64,000 nt of DNA from Arsenophonus sp052171895 (GCA_052171895.1 JBQMRN010000001.1:620001-684000), one strand, 5' to 3'; positions 41,699-52,195 are shown, counted from the stretch's first letter. Numbers and translations are program-made. The notes: generated by a model from the sequence alone, not told the origin.

Positions 41699-42938
41699 TT
41701 GTTTACCACTAGTGTCAGCAGCTAAAATTCTTTAGCTGGTTCCAGGTTTTCTTAGCAACTATAGCAGCTTAAATAGCATTAAATGGGTTGTTTTCTCGAA
41801 CCAGAGTTTTCTTCCCACGTTGGCTTTTGGTAGCCTTAGTGTCGCAAAAGGTAATTCAATTAGATTTGTCGTTCTTATTGTCGCCTCCAGTACACGAGGT
41901 GACTGGAGAGAATTCGTAGAATGCCAGCAGTTTTTCTTAATCTTTCTCTAGCTGCTTCATCGCTGCAGGAGATACCTTTTCTGAAAACCTTGCCAATAAA
42001 ACATCAAGAGCTTTATTAGCGGCATCACCGCTCTCTTGCTATCAGAGAGTTTCTGCGCAACTCAAGCTCAGGCTTAACTTTTAGTTGCATGCCTTTTGGG
42101 AGTGAAGGCAGCACATTAGCTGTTTTCTGTACCAAAAGCGTTGCTGCTACGTTGTTCGGAAATATCTTTGCCATTGCATTCCAAAAACTAATGGCATTGT
42201 CTTCCATAGCAAGACTGGCAGCTAAGGTTAAGACCCCCTCATGGTAGGCCATGAGAAGTTTGATCCAAGTTCACTTCTGGGTCTAGATAACCATCTTTAA
42301 GCGCAAGTCTCCACCATTACTTACGTCCATGCTCAGTGACGCCGATAATGAGCACCAGACAAAGGCAATCATCTTACCTGAGATGATTCTGTATATGCCA
42401 TAGGCAAAAAAATAACGTAGTGCATATCGCTTAAATCACATAGGCACCATTGCCTGTTTGCTCTTCAAGCTATTGCTGTTTTCACTCTGCTGTGATGGTA
42501 TTGTATTCCCAGAGTGAGACCATGTATTCTTTTACTGAGAAAGAATCCACAAGCTTCCTGAAAATCAACGGTGGATATCCCTCCTCGCAGTGTAGAAGTC
42601 ATGGTAAGAACTCTTCGACGTTTTTGCACGCTTCAGATAACTTGCTAGCAACTAGGTATTGAGGGATATTCTGTTGCTGCTTCGATCTTTGATCTTAGGC
42701 ACTTTAATCTCAATATCGCCAATACCTATCTCTATAGTTCACTCTGATAAATAACCATTAGAGATGACACAGGTTGAGTTCATGCAATGGATCACAGGTG
42801 AGATTTGGTTTCACAGATACCTGTAAGATAGACTTTCATGGCATATCATATCTCTGTTATTGAAATCATCCATGAAATCAATCAGCAGGATACACGCCAC
42901 TATCTCTAAACTTTATATACTAGAAATGAGCATAACTC
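41699..42938 (-). mobile_element. Decayed IS256-family copy 12 (3' end lost)
   Basis: Runs from inside the transposase C-terminus, where it is fused to yejK, to the 5' end GAAATGAGCATAACTC. The outer 3' end is missing, so a deletion took the IS end and most of yejK together. Fragment with DNAISFWNAMAKIFP at 42150-42200. Confidence 0.83.
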
Positions 42939-42977
42939 AGACTTTATTGATATCATATATGAGTTCTTGTATTAAAT

Positions 42978-42999
42978 AAACCAATATTTAGACTGGTTT
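42978..42999 (-). terminator. Possible yicC terminator
   Basis: Minus-strand hairpin AAACCA...TGGTTT followed by ATTTAATA, about 50 bases past the yicC stop. Short stem; weak call. Confidence 0.3.
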
Positions 43000-43047
43000 A
43001 TGGGTATTAGTTGCAAATTATGAGATTTAGTGAATTTACTTGAGAGT

Positions 43048-43911
43048 CTACTCAATATTTTGGATCTGCTCACGCATTTGTTCTATTAATACTTTTAATT
43101 CAACAGCAGAATTAGTCACTTGGCTATTAATAGATTTTGAGGCCAAAGTATTTGCTTCACGATTAAACTCCTGCATCATAAAATCTAACCGACGGCCTAC
43201 TGCCTCTTGTTTTTTAAGAATATTACGTGTTTCTTTAACATGAGTATCTAGCCTATCAAGCTCTTCTGCAATATCAATACGTTGAGCTAACATGATAAGT
43301 TCTTGTTCTAATCGATTATTATCTATCTGAATTTCTGCCTCTTCTAATTTTGTTTGTAAGCGCTCACGTTGCCATTTTAAAATATCAGGCATTTGACGAC
43401 GAACTTCTTGAATTTTTTGACAAACAGCATCTAGCCGTTGCTCAATTATTATTTTTAGCATCTTTCCTTCGCTTTCTCGATTGAGAATAAAATCATCTAA
43501 AGCAAGTTCTAATTCTTTAACTAAATGCGTACAAATAACATCCAAATTTTTCTCCTGAGATGACATAACACTAGGCCAGCGAAGAATTTCTAACGGATTA
43601 ATTTCTCCTTCACCAGTACTCTTTTTTACCCAGTTAGCAGTTTTAATCAATTGCTTAGCTAACTCTTCATTTAGGAGTAATTCACTCTGTTGATGTAAGC
43701 TAAGTTCATAACGCAAATTACACTCTACTTTTCCTCGTGTTAATCTAGCACGTAGACGTTCACGAATAATAGGTTCCAGACTTTTAAATTGTTCCGGCAA
43801 GCGAATATAAGTTTCAAGATAACGTTGATTAACGGAACGCAGCTCCCAAGCCGCATTTCCCCATTCACTTTTTATATCTCGTCGTGTGAAAGCGGTCATA
43901 CTATGGATCAT
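43048..43911 (-). CDS. yicC: YicC family endoribonuclease
   Basis: 287 aa, full length. N-terminal YicC domain (about 1-155, MIHSMTAFTRRDIKSEWGNA; NQRYLETYIRLPEQF) and C-terminal DUF1732 domain with the signature VGRRLDFMMQEFNREANTLA (about 234-253) and LKVLIEQMREQIQNIE at the end. E. coli YicC acts on RNA and affects small-RNA turnover; its precise targets are less well defined. Divergent from rph over ~118 bp, as in E. coli. Confidence 0.93.
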   Translation of the reverse strand: MIHSMTAFTRRDIKSEWGNAAWELRSVNQRYLETYIRLPEQFKSLEPIIRERLRARLTRGKVECNLRYELSLHQQSELLLNEELAKQLIKTANWVKKSTGEGEINPLEILRWPSVMSSQEKNLDVICTHLVKELELALDDFILNRESEGKMLKIIIEQRLDAVCQKIQEVRRQMPDILKWQRERLQTKLEEAEIQIDNNRLEQELIMLAQRIDIAEELDRLDTHVKETRNILKKQEAVGRRLDFMMQEFNREANTLASKSINSQVTNSAVELKVLIEQMREQIQNIE

Positions 43912-44029
43912 ATTTTATTCCTATAAATAAAAATTAAATTATAACCTTGAATGAAACCATAGGATAGGCATTCAATGTCGAAGAACGTATAATGCCACAT
44001 CAACATTATTTAACTATGAAGATAACAGC

Positions 44030-44746
44030 ATGCGTCCAGAGAATAGAGAGGCTAATCAAGTTCGCCCTATAAAAATCACTCGCCAATATACTAAACATGC
44101 CGAAGGTTCTGTTTTGATTGAATTTGGTAATACCAAAGTATTATGTAATGCTACAATTGAAGAAGGTGTTCCCCGCTTTTTAAAAGGCCAATCACAAGGT
44201 TGGATAACAGCGGAATACGGTATGCTACCACGGGCAACAAATTCTCGTAATATACGCGAAGCGGTAAAAGGAAAACAAACAGGTCGCACCATCGAGATAC
44301 AACGCCTTATTGCTCGTTCTTTACGAGCTCCTGTTAATTTAAAACAATTAGGTGAATATACCATTACAGTAGATTGTGATGTAATTCAAGCTGATGGGGG
44401 GACTCGTACTGCTGCAATTTCTGGTGCCTGTGTTGCTTTAACTGAGGCATTAAATAAAATGGTCGCAGAAGGACAATTAAAAAAAAGCCCGCTTAAATCG
44501 ATGGTTGCTGCAGTTTCTGTCGGGATAGTGGATGGCAAACCTATTTGTGATCTAGAATATAGTGAAGACTCTGCCGCAGAAACAGATATGAATGTTGTCA
44601 TGATGGATAATGGTAAAATGATTGAAATTCAAGGTACTGCCGAAGGTAAACCATTTAGTCATGAGGAGCTACTATTATTGCTTTCTTTAGCTAAAAATGG
44701 CTTACAAACCATTTTTAGCGCCCAGAAAGAAGCATTAAAACAATAA
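44030..44746 (+). CDS. rph: Ribonuclease PH
   Basis: 238 aa, full length and in frame. Signatures RQYTKHAEGSVLIEFGNTKV (about 19-38), QTGRTIEIQRLIARSLRA (about 84-101), CDVIQADGGTRTAAISGACV and LEYSEDSAAETDMNVVM. A phosphorolytic 3'-5' exonuclease that trims tRNA 3' ends and takes part in rRNA decay. In E. coli it precedes pyrE; here IS256 copy 13 starts 25 bp after the stop and pyrE is missing. Confidence 0.95.
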   Translation: MRPENREANQVRPIKITRQYTKHAEGSVLIEFGNTKVLCNATIEEGVPRFLKGQSQGWITAEYGMLPRATNSRNIREAVKGKQTGRTIEIQRLIARSLRAPVNLKQLGEYTITVDCDVIQADGGTRTAAISGACVALTEALNKMVAEGQLKKSPLKSMVAAVSVGIVDGKPICDLEYSEDSAAETDMNVVMMDNGKMIEIQGTAEGKPFSHEELLLLLSLAKNGLQTIFSAQKEALKQ

Positions 44747-44771
44747 ATTTTAATATCTTTTTAGCTATATT

Positions 44772-46147
44772 GAGTTATTACTAAATCTGGTTATGGCGAT
44801 TAGGCTACCGTTCCAGTCTTATGCTTCCTAAATTTGTTCTACATCCTTAAATTGGATGTTGTTTATCTCCAGGGTCATAGCAGGTCAACTCCCCTTACCC
44901 GTTCCAGCTTTTCTAAGAAAACGGGAGAGCAGCTTAAATAGCATTGAAAAGGTTGTTTTTCTTGAACTATAGTTTTCTCGCATCGCCTTCTTGTTTTTTA
45001 TTGACACTCAGTGTGCCGCTGACAGAAAATCGTGAATGTCAGCATTTATTCTCGATCTTTCTCTAGCTTTCCCATCGCTCCAGGAAATACCTTTCTAAAA
45101 ACCTTGCAAACAAAACATCAAGAGCTTTATTAGCGGCATCAGTGGTCTCTTGCTGGCACAGAGCTCCTGCAGCTCAGGCTTAACTTTTTCTTCCATGCCT
45201 TTTTAGAAGTGAAGATAGCACATTAGCTGTTTTATGTACTCAACAGTGTTGGTGTTGCGTGTCCTGGAATATCTTTGCCATTGAATTCCAAAAACAAAGG
45301 GAACCATATCTCACCTAGTTAGCCTGGGAGATAGGCTTAAGCCACGTGCTCGTGCTCGTAGGCCATTAAGAAGTTCGGCTCAATTCGCTTCTGATTCTAG
45401 AGAAGTATCTTTGAGCGTAACCACCTCCTTAGTTCATGTTTAATGATGCCGATAATGGCTAGTAGGTAAATACGATCATCTTTCCTAACAAAACTGTCTA
45501 TGCCATCGGTCAAGAAATAAACGTAGCACCTATCCCTTAAATCACGCAGGCAGCATTTGCCTATGTTTTCAAGGCATTGGTATTTCAGTCTGTTGATGGA
45601 TACTCTGGCAGAGAGAACATGTGCTTTTTTATCAAGAACCCGCCCACAGAGCTTCGTGAAAGTCACCGCTGAAGAGATGCCTCACAGCTATAACTGTCAT
45701 GCTAGCAAAAACACTTCGACACTTTTTGTACGCTTCAGATAAGGCAGTAGCAACGAGCTCTTGAAACATATTTCCGTTGCCGCTGCAATCTCCCCTGTAT
45801 GACCTTAGGCAGTTTAATCTCAACATTACCAATACCAGTCTGTATTGTTCGCTGTAGCAAATAACTGTTACGGATTATGGTATAAACGGCTGTCGGAAAA
45901 CAGCGTTCAGGATGTTTTTCATCAAGGCTTCGAGCTCAACCTCAACGACAGTAGCTTATCAGTTGCTTAGCAACATTACAGATGAGTACATGCAATGGTT
46001 TTCAGAGGTAATATTTGATTTCGCGGATACCTGTAGGATAGATTTTTATAGGATATCATATCTCTGTTGTTGAACTCATTCAGGAAATCAATTCATGAGA
46101 GTCACACCATCTGCTGATTTCCTATACAGCAGAAATGAGCATAACTC
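44772..46147 (-). mobile_element. Decayed IS256-family copy 13
   Basis: Full-length relic (~1.38 kb). Its 5' two thirds (45220-46147) are nearly identical, inverted, to 47130-48062. Frame 45397-45666 reads DLRDRCYVYFLTDGIDSFV, the region of the first catalytic Asp. Confidence 0.87.
45220..46147. repeat. Inverted-repeat arm, left (pairs with 47130-48062)
   Basis: About 930 bases that match 47130-48062 in reverse complement with only scattered differences (encoded frames differ at about 3 of 89 residues). Other IS256 copies here differ from each other by roughly a quarter of positions by eye, so the pair must have been homogenised or duplicated recently. The arms flank a 982-bp segment with the tRNA-Pro gene. 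Confidence 0.88.
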
Positions 46148-46334
46148 GAAAAATCCTTTCAATGCTATTTAAGCTGCTACAGTTTCCTCAAAAAATTGAA
46201 ATAGGCTAAGGGGGATTTGACTTTCTGACCCTGGTAGTAAATAACATCCAATTTAAGGATGAAGAACATATTCGTGAAGCATACAGACACTGGAACGGGA
46301 CCCTGACCAGTTATAACTAGATTTACTTATAATT
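46148..46334 (+). mobile_element. IS256-family 3'-end fragment (copy 14)
   Basis: C-terminal stub from GAAAAATCCTTTCAATGC to ATTTACTTATAATTC, joined directly to the 5' end of copy 13. The same kind of joint, CTCGAAAA, occurs mirrored at 47120-47136. Confidence 0.8.
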
Positions 46335-46711
46335 CATGATTTAAATAAAAATATATTGCCAGAAAATAATATTGTCATCATTAGAGGTAATAAACTATAA
46401 CTTATGGTTATTTTTTGATAAATACACGCTATATCCTTATAAAATAAATAATTTGCTATTTATAATATTTATATTAAGTTATCTTAACTTTTTTTAAATA
46501 AAATTAATTTTAAAATTTATTTTAATATAAATTTATTTTATATTTAATTTTTAATTATTTTTGTTTAAAATTTTTTGATAAAAATTAAAATCAACTGTTT
46601 TCTATATTTTATATAGAAATATACTGTTACTTTTTTATTATCTCAATAGTAAATTTGAGATAAAAAATTATTGACGACTTTATCGTGTCGCAGTAAGATG
46701 CACATCATTTT
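46335..46711. other. AT-rich spacer upstream of tRNA-Pro
   Basis: Very AT-rich (long A/T tracts at 46470-46600). It must carry the tRNA-Pro promoter: TTTATATAGAAATATACT near 46608 and ATTGACGACTTTATCGTGTCGCAGTAAGATGC-type sequence near 46670 (TTGACG ... TAAGAT with a 17-18 base spacer) are plausible. No coding gene. Confidence 0.4.
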
Positions 46712-46788
46712 CGGCGAGTAGCGCAGCCTGGCAGCGCAACTGGTTTGGGACCAGTGGGTCGGAGGTTCGAATCCTCTCTCGCCGACCA
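46712..46788 (+). tRNA. proM: tRNA-Pro (anticodon TGG)
   Basis: 77 bases, CGGCGAG acceptor stem paired with CTCGCCG, discriminator A and encoded CCA. Anticodon loop TTTGGGA gives TGG, which can read all or most proline codons. T-loop GTTCGAATC intact. Nearly identical to E. coli proM. It lies between the inverted IS256 arms and is apparently functional. Confidence 0.97.
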
Positions 46789-46943
46789 AATTTATTAATC
46801 CTACTCTTATTCTAGTCGTTTTTATATTTATCTAATTAATCATACCTACTTATTCTATAAGTTAACTTTCTTGTTAATTTTGATATAATTATATTAATAA
46901 TATATTAATTTTTTTGTTATTTTCAATAAGAGGATAAAATACG
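46789..46943. other. Spacer after tRNA-Pro
   Basis: AT-rich, no clear terminator hairpin or gene. Confidence 0.25.
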
Positions 46944-47129
46944 GACTTATTAGTAAATCTAGTGTATAACGCTCTGGCTACTCTGCTCTGATGCTTCGTG
47001 AAGCTGTTCTTTTCCTTAAATTGGATTTGTTTACCAGCATGATCAGCAGGTAAAATCCCATTATGGAGAGCTGGGGCTCAGCTTTTCTGAGCAGACTGTA
47101 ACAGCTTAAATACCATTGAAAGGGTTTTC
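46944..47129 (-). mobile_element. IS256-family 3'-end fragment (copy 15)
   Basis: Mirror counterpart of copy 14: from ACTTATTAGTAAATCTAG to CATTGAAAGGGTTTT, joined to the 5' end of copy 16. Unlike the arms it is only loosely similar to copy 14. Confidence 0.8.
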
Positions 47130-48557
47130 GAGTTATGCTCATTTCTGCTGTATAGGAAATCAGCAGATGGTGTGGCTCTCATGAATTGATTTCCTGAATG
47201 AGTTCAACAACAGAGATATGATATCTCATAAAAATCTATCCTACAGGTATTCGCGAAATCAAATATTACCTCTGAAAACCATTGCATGTACTCATCTGTA
47301 ATGTTGCTAAGCAACTGATAAGCCACTGTCGTTGAGGTTGAGCTCGAAGCCATGATGCAAAACATCCTGAACGCTGTTTTCCGACAGCCGTTTTATACCA
47401 TAATCCGTAACAGTTATTTGCTACAGCGAACAATACAGACTGGTATTGGTAATGTTGAGATTAAACTGCCTAAGGTCAAACAGGGGAGATTGCAGCGGCA
47501 ACGTAAATATGTTTCAAGAGCTCGTTGCTACTGCCTTATCTGAAGCGTACAAAAAGTGTCGAAGTGTTTTTGCTAGCATGACAGTTATAGCTGTGAGGCA
47601 TCTCTTCAACGGTGACTTTCACGAAGCTCTGTGGGCGGGTTCTTGATAAAAAAGCACATGTTCTCTCTGCCAGAGTATCCATCAACAGACTGAAATACCA
47701 ATGCCTTGAAAGCATAGGTAAATGCTGCCTGCGTGATTTAAGGGATAGGTGCTACGTTTATTTCTTGACCGATGGCATAGACAGTTTTGTTAGGGAAGAT
47801 GATCGTATTTACCTACTAGCCATTATCGGCATCATTGAACATGAACTAAGGAGGTGGTTACGCTCAAAGATACTTCTCTAGAATCAGAAGCGAATTGAGC
47901 CGAACTTCTTAATGGCCTACGAGCACGAGCACGTGGCTTAAGCCTATCTCCTAGGCTTAACTAGGTGAGATACGGTTCCCTTTGTTTTTGGAATTCAATG
48001 GCAAAGATATTCCCGAACACGCAGCACCAACACTGTTGAGTAGATAAAACAGCTAATGTGCTCTTTTTGACTCAAAAGGGAATGTAAACAAAAATTAAGA
48101 CTGAGCTGCGGGGGGGAGAGCTCTGCCTAGCCAGAGAGCTGTGATACTGCTAATAACGCCATTGATGTTGTGTTGGCAAGATTTTCAGCGAACTACCTCC
48201 TCCTTCAGCGATTAAGAAGCTGGAGAAAGATGGAGAAGAACTACTGACATTCTATGACTTCTTGTCAGAGCGCTGGGGACTAATGGCGTTAATAAGAACC
48301 AGGAATCTCCGATTAAATCGGTTTTTGCGACAGTGAAGCTATGAAGCCGATGCGAAAAGAACTGTGCTTCAAAAAATAAGATTTTCAATGGTATTTGAGG
48401 TCCTAAAGTCTGCTTAGAAAAGCTGGAACTGGCTAAAGAGATTTGATCTGCTTTCAATAGTGATAAACAACGTCCAATTTAAGGATCGAGAACAGATTTA
48501 CAAAGCATCATAGTGGAACGTAGCCTGACCATCATACACTAGATTTACTTATAACTC
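47130..48557 (+). mobile_element. Decayed IS256-family copy 16
   Basis: Full-length relic (~1.43 kb), GAGTTATGCTCATTTCTG to GATTTACTTATAACTC, the best preserved pair of ends here. The frame 47612-47881 is nearly the same as one in copy 13. Positions 47130-48062 form the right inverted-repeat arm. Confidence 0.87.
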
Positions 48558-48578
48558 TTAAAGTAGCCATTTTTATTC

Positions 48579-50138
48579 TTATCGTACATGTATCTTTAAG
48601 TAGTGCTCAAAACTTATTTTATCTATTTGTTCAATTTTCAATTGTTTGGTAATCGAGGTGTGACGAACTTTAGTAAAGTCAGTTTCCGTTATCACTTCAT
48701 AAGGTTCATTGGTTAATTGTTGATAATAGGTCTTGGCCAATTGTAAACCATATTGACTAATACTCTCTTTAATCATTGGAGATAATATTTTGCCAGAATA
48801 AGTAAGCTCTGGATTTTCAAACATTGATATCAATTGAGAACAAATTTCACGATATCGCGTATTGCTACTAACATCTAACACATCAGCAACTCTAATTAAA
48901 TCATCAAATAATATCTGCCCTACCTCTTTTAAAGGTCTCATTGATTCATTACAACCTACACCAATTATTTGTCCAGGTTTACGACCTTCAAGGATCACTC
49001 GATTCCAATTCATGCGACAACAATTCAAGTCTCTTTCATCCATCATGGGTGCATCTGCTAATACACACCAGATTAAAAAGAGATCAAGAAAATGGATCTG
49101 AGCTTCATCAATACCAATGGCAGTGAATGGGTTAATATCCAAAGCTCTAACTTCAATATATTCGATTCCTCTTTTTAAGAGCGCATCGGATGGTGACTCA
49201 TCATCAATAAGGACTCGTTTTGGCCGAATTGTGGCATATAACTCATTTTCAATTTGCAAAATGTTGGTATTCAGCTGCAAATGTTTGCCATCTTTATTAT
49301 ATATACCTAATTTTGTAAACTTAGGTGAAGGCTGTTTTATCGCTTGTTTAAGGCCAGCAACATAAGTAGTTAGATCATTAAAGGTGATTTTTAAATCACT
49401 TTGGGATTTGTTGGTATATCCAAAATCACTAATTCGTAGCGATGTGGCATAAGGTAAATAATAGCTTCCTTTAGCTGTTTTTTCAAAAGGAAAATGCCTG
49501 GCATTCCCGTGTAAAAAAGAACCACAAATTGCAGGCGACGCAGCAAATAAATAAGGGATAACCCAGCCAAAGCGGTAATAATTACGAATGAGTTGAAAGT
49601 AACCAGCAGAAATTTTATCCTTACCACTTTCGGCATCTTTAACAGCAACCAATGCTTGCCAGAATTCTATCGGTAAAGAAAAATTATAATGGATCCCTGC
49701 AATTGTTTGCATTAACGCTCCATAACGATTTTTTAATCCTTCCCGATATAAAGTTTTGAAACGACCAATATTAGAAACACCGTATTGAGCTAGTTTAATA
49801 TTATCTTGTCGCTCTATAAAACAAGGCATACTTAATGGCCACATTAATTCATGATCAAGATGACGTGCTGTATAACGATGTAAGTCTCTTAAAAATGCTA
49901 GAACGTGCCCAATATTATTATCAACCGGGGTGATGAATTCTAACAAAGCTTCAGCAAAATCAGTCGTGATCCATGGATGAGTTAACGCTTTTCCTAAGCT
50001 ATTAGGGTGCGGAGTCTCTGCCAATTCACCTGCTGGCGTAATTCTCAGTGTTTCACGTTCAATACCTCGACGAAGACCATGTAATATATTAGGGCGTACC
50101 TCTAACCATGATAGAGCTTTTGATACATTCGGGATCAA
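48579..50138 (-). CDS. gshA: Glutamate-cysteine ligase
   Basis: 519 aa, full length. Starts with TTG (MIPNVSKALSWLEVRP), preceded by GGGAGGT at good spacing; E. coli gshA also uses TTG. Signatures GIERETLRITPAGELA (about 25-40), HPWITTDFAEALLEFITPV (about 53-71), MQTIAGIHYNFSLP and IEYIEVRALDINPF. First and limiting step of glutathione synthesis (Glu + Cys + ATP). Downstream of serV-argV, as in E. coli. With gshB at 61-62 kb it suggests glutathione is made by the symbiont. Confidence 0.96.
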   Translation of the reverse strand: MIPNVSKALSWLEVRPNILHGLRRGIERETLRITPAGELAETPHPNSLGKALTHPWITTDFAEALLEFITPVDNNIGHVLAFLRDLHRYTARHLDHELMWPLSMPCFIERQDNIKLAQYGVSNIGRFKTLYREGLKNRYGALMQTIAGIHYNFSLPIEFWQALVAVKDAESGKDKISAGYFQLIRNYYRFGWVIPYLFAASPAICGSFLHGNARHFPFEKTAKGSYYLPYATSLRISDFGYTNKSQSDLKITFNDLTTYVAGLKQAIKQPSPKFTKLGIYNKDGKHLQLNTNILQIENELYATIRPKRVLIDDESPSDALLKRGIEYIEVRALDINPFTAIGIDEAQIHFLDLFLIWCVLADAPMMDERDLNCCRMNWNRVILEGRKPGQIIGVGCNESMRPLKEVGQILFDDLIRVADVLDVSSNTRYREICSQLISMFENPELTYSGKILSPMIKESISQYGLQLAKTYYQQLTNEPYEVITETDFTKVRHTSITKQLKIEQIDKISFEHYLKIHVR

Positions 50139-50287
50139 ATTGACCTCCCGTTATCCGTTCATTATTTTTTCTTTTAGAAAAGTTACTTTAGCGTAAATAA
50201 TTAGAATTGTCGCTGTTTAGATCATCTAGAGCATATGATTAAAGTAATCGGTTATTTTTTAATAAATACATTTTAATTATAAAACAA
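50139..50287. other. gshA upstream spacer
   Basis: About 150 bases between the tRNA terminator and gshA, AT-rich, no clear promoter by eye. Confidence 0.3.
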
Positions 50288-50316
50288 AAAACCCTGCCGT
50301 TAATTAACAGGGTTTT
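50288..50316 (-). terminator. Terminator of the tRNA-Ser/tRNA-Arg transcript
   Basis: Stem AAAACCCTG / CAGGGTTTT with an 11-base loop and T-rich tail on the minus strand, 7 bases beyond the tRNA-Arg end. Confidence 0.8.
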
Positions 50317-50322
50317 ATTATA

Positions 50323-50399
50323 TGGCGCATCCAGAAGGATTTGAACCTCCGACCGCTCGGTTCGTAGCCGAGTACTCTATCCAGCTGAGCTATGGATGC
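50323..50399 (-). tRNA. argV: tRNA-Arg (anticodon ACG)
   Basis: 77 bases with acceptor stem GCATCCA / TGGATGC, discriminator G and encoded CCA. Anticodon stem-loop CTCGGCTACGAACCGAG gives ACG, normally edited to ICG by TadA to read CGU/CGC/CGA. Same serV-argV-gshA neighbourhood as E. coli, with one argV copy instead of several. Confidence 0.96.
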
Positions 50400-50409
50400 A
50401 CTATTAAAA

Positions 50410-50502
50410 TGGCGGTGAGGGAGGGATTCAAACCCTCGATGCAGCTATTAACTACATACTCCCTTAGCAGAGGAGCGCCTTCAGCCTCTCGGCCACCTCA
50501 CC
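50410..50502 (-). tRNA. serV: tRNA-Ser (anticodon GCT)
   Basis: 93 bases, class II with a long variable arm (TAGTTAATAGCTGCAT region), acceptor GGTGAGG / CCTCACC, encoded CCA after G. Anticodon loop CTGCTAA gives GCT for AGC/AGU codons. Cotranscribed with tRNA-Arg, 10 bases apart. csrA, upstream of serV in E. coli, is not found here. Confidence 0.96.
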
Positions 50503-50670
50503 ATCAAGTAGCAACGAGAAAATTTTAAACCATCTCTATGTTGTGTGGCGCTCATATTACTTTCCAATACTTAGAAGTCAAATAATTTTTTAATCTTTTT
50601 ACGTTCTTTAGTCATTTGTATATTTCACAATCGAGGTGAGTAGTTTAAGAATGAAAAAATAATATAGCAT

Positions 50671-52025
50671 TTAGTTATTAGGAAATCTGGTACATGATAG
50701 TCCATGTTAGACTAGGTTCCACGCTGATGATTTGTGAACTTGTTCTCCATCTTTAATTTGGACGTTGTTTCCACTAGGATCAAGCAGGTTAAATCTATTT
50801 AAGCCAGTTACAGCTTTGCTTTGCCTTACTATCGAAAAAGCCGATTCAATCGGATGCCTCGTTCTTATTAACGCCCAGTGTTTTATAGAAGAAGTCGTAG
50901 AATACCACTAATTTTTCTCGATCTTTCTCCAGGATCTTCTTTCCTGAAGAAGATCCTTCGCTGAAAATCTTGCCAACAAAACATCAAGGGCTTTATTTAG
51001 CGCCATCGTAGCTTTCTGCTAGGCAGACCTTCCGTCGCTCAGCCTTAATTTTAGTTCCATGCCCTTGGAGAGTAAAGCCAGCACATTAGGTATTTTTTTG
51101 TACCCAACAGCGTTGGTGCTGCGTGTCCGCGAATATCTTTGGCATTGTATTTCAAAAAGTAAGGGCATTGTCTTCTATAGCAAGACGGGGGAGATATGGT
51201 TAATCGACGTCTCGCAGGCCATTAAGAAGTTTTATCCATTTTGCTTCTAACTCATGATAACCATCTTCAATTATAACGAGCTCATTATGTCTATGCTCAG
51301 TGCCGCCGATAATGATTAGCAGGCAAAGGGGATCATCTTTCCTGACAGAAGTGTGTATATGCCATCGGTCCAGAAATAAACGTAGCGCGTATCGCTTAAA
51401 TCATGCAGGCAGCATTGTCTATCTTCTTCAATCTATTCTTTTTTCAGTTTGCTGATGGGTACTCTCTGGTAGATAGAGTATATGCTTTTCAGCAAAAAGC
51501 GCCTCCAGAGCTTCGTAAAATTACCGGTGGAAAGATGCTTCGGGCACAGGTAACACCCATGGTGGCAACAAAACTTCGACACTTTTGTACGTTTCAAATA
51601 GAGTAGTAGCAACGAGTTGTTGTAGAGTAGTAGCAACGAGTTGTTGAAGCATATTCCCGTTGCCGTTGAATCCCCCCTCTCTGACCTTAGGCAGTTTAAT
51701 CTTAATATTACCAATAGCAGTCTGTATTGTTTGCTGTGGCAAATAACTGTTAAGGATGATGGGTATAAATGCCTGTCGGAAAACGACGTTCAGATGTTAT
51801 CGCAGCATGGCTTTGAGCTTAAAATCAACGGCGGTGGCTATCAGCTGCTTAGCAGCATCACAGATGAATTCATGCAAGAGATCAGAGGTAATATTTGGTT
51901 TCCCGGATACCTGTAGGGTAGATTTTTTATTGGATATCATCTCTATATTGTTGAAATTATTTACAAAATCAATGCATGATAGCCACCATCTCTGAAATCA
52001 AATACAACAGAAATGAGTATAACTC
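50671..52025 (-). mobile_element. Decayed IS256-family copy 17
   Basis: Full-length relic (~1.36 kb) from TTAGTTATTAGGAAATCTGG to AGAAATGAGTATAACTC. N-terminal frame QQTIQTAIGNIKIKLPKVRE near 51680-51740. Contains a 24-bp tandem duplication (51601-51648). It takes the place of csrA upstream of serV. Confidence 0.86.
51601..51648. repeat. 24-bp tandem duplication inside IS256 copy 17
   Basis: GAGTAGTAGCAACGAGTTGT plus TGTA is followed directly by a second copy ending TGAA. 24 bp keeps the frame, doubling an LLQQLVATTL-type octet. A local slippage event in non-functional DNA. Confidence 0.8.
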
Positions 52026-52195
52026 AAATAGGTGTAGAAATAGAGTAGTAAGAAATTTAACTATACTATATTTAATAAGGATGTTAAGAAAAGTGTCTAG
52101 AGATCTAAGTAAATAAAAATATAAATATGAGATTTATTTTTATTTTTAGAGGCTTTTTATATAATAAAAAAAGTTTAATTTAATGGAGTAATGTG
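52026..52195. other. gmhB upstream spacer
   Basis: AT-rich 170 bases; holds a GGAG ribosome site at 52185-52188. No promoter I would assign. Confidence 0.3.
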
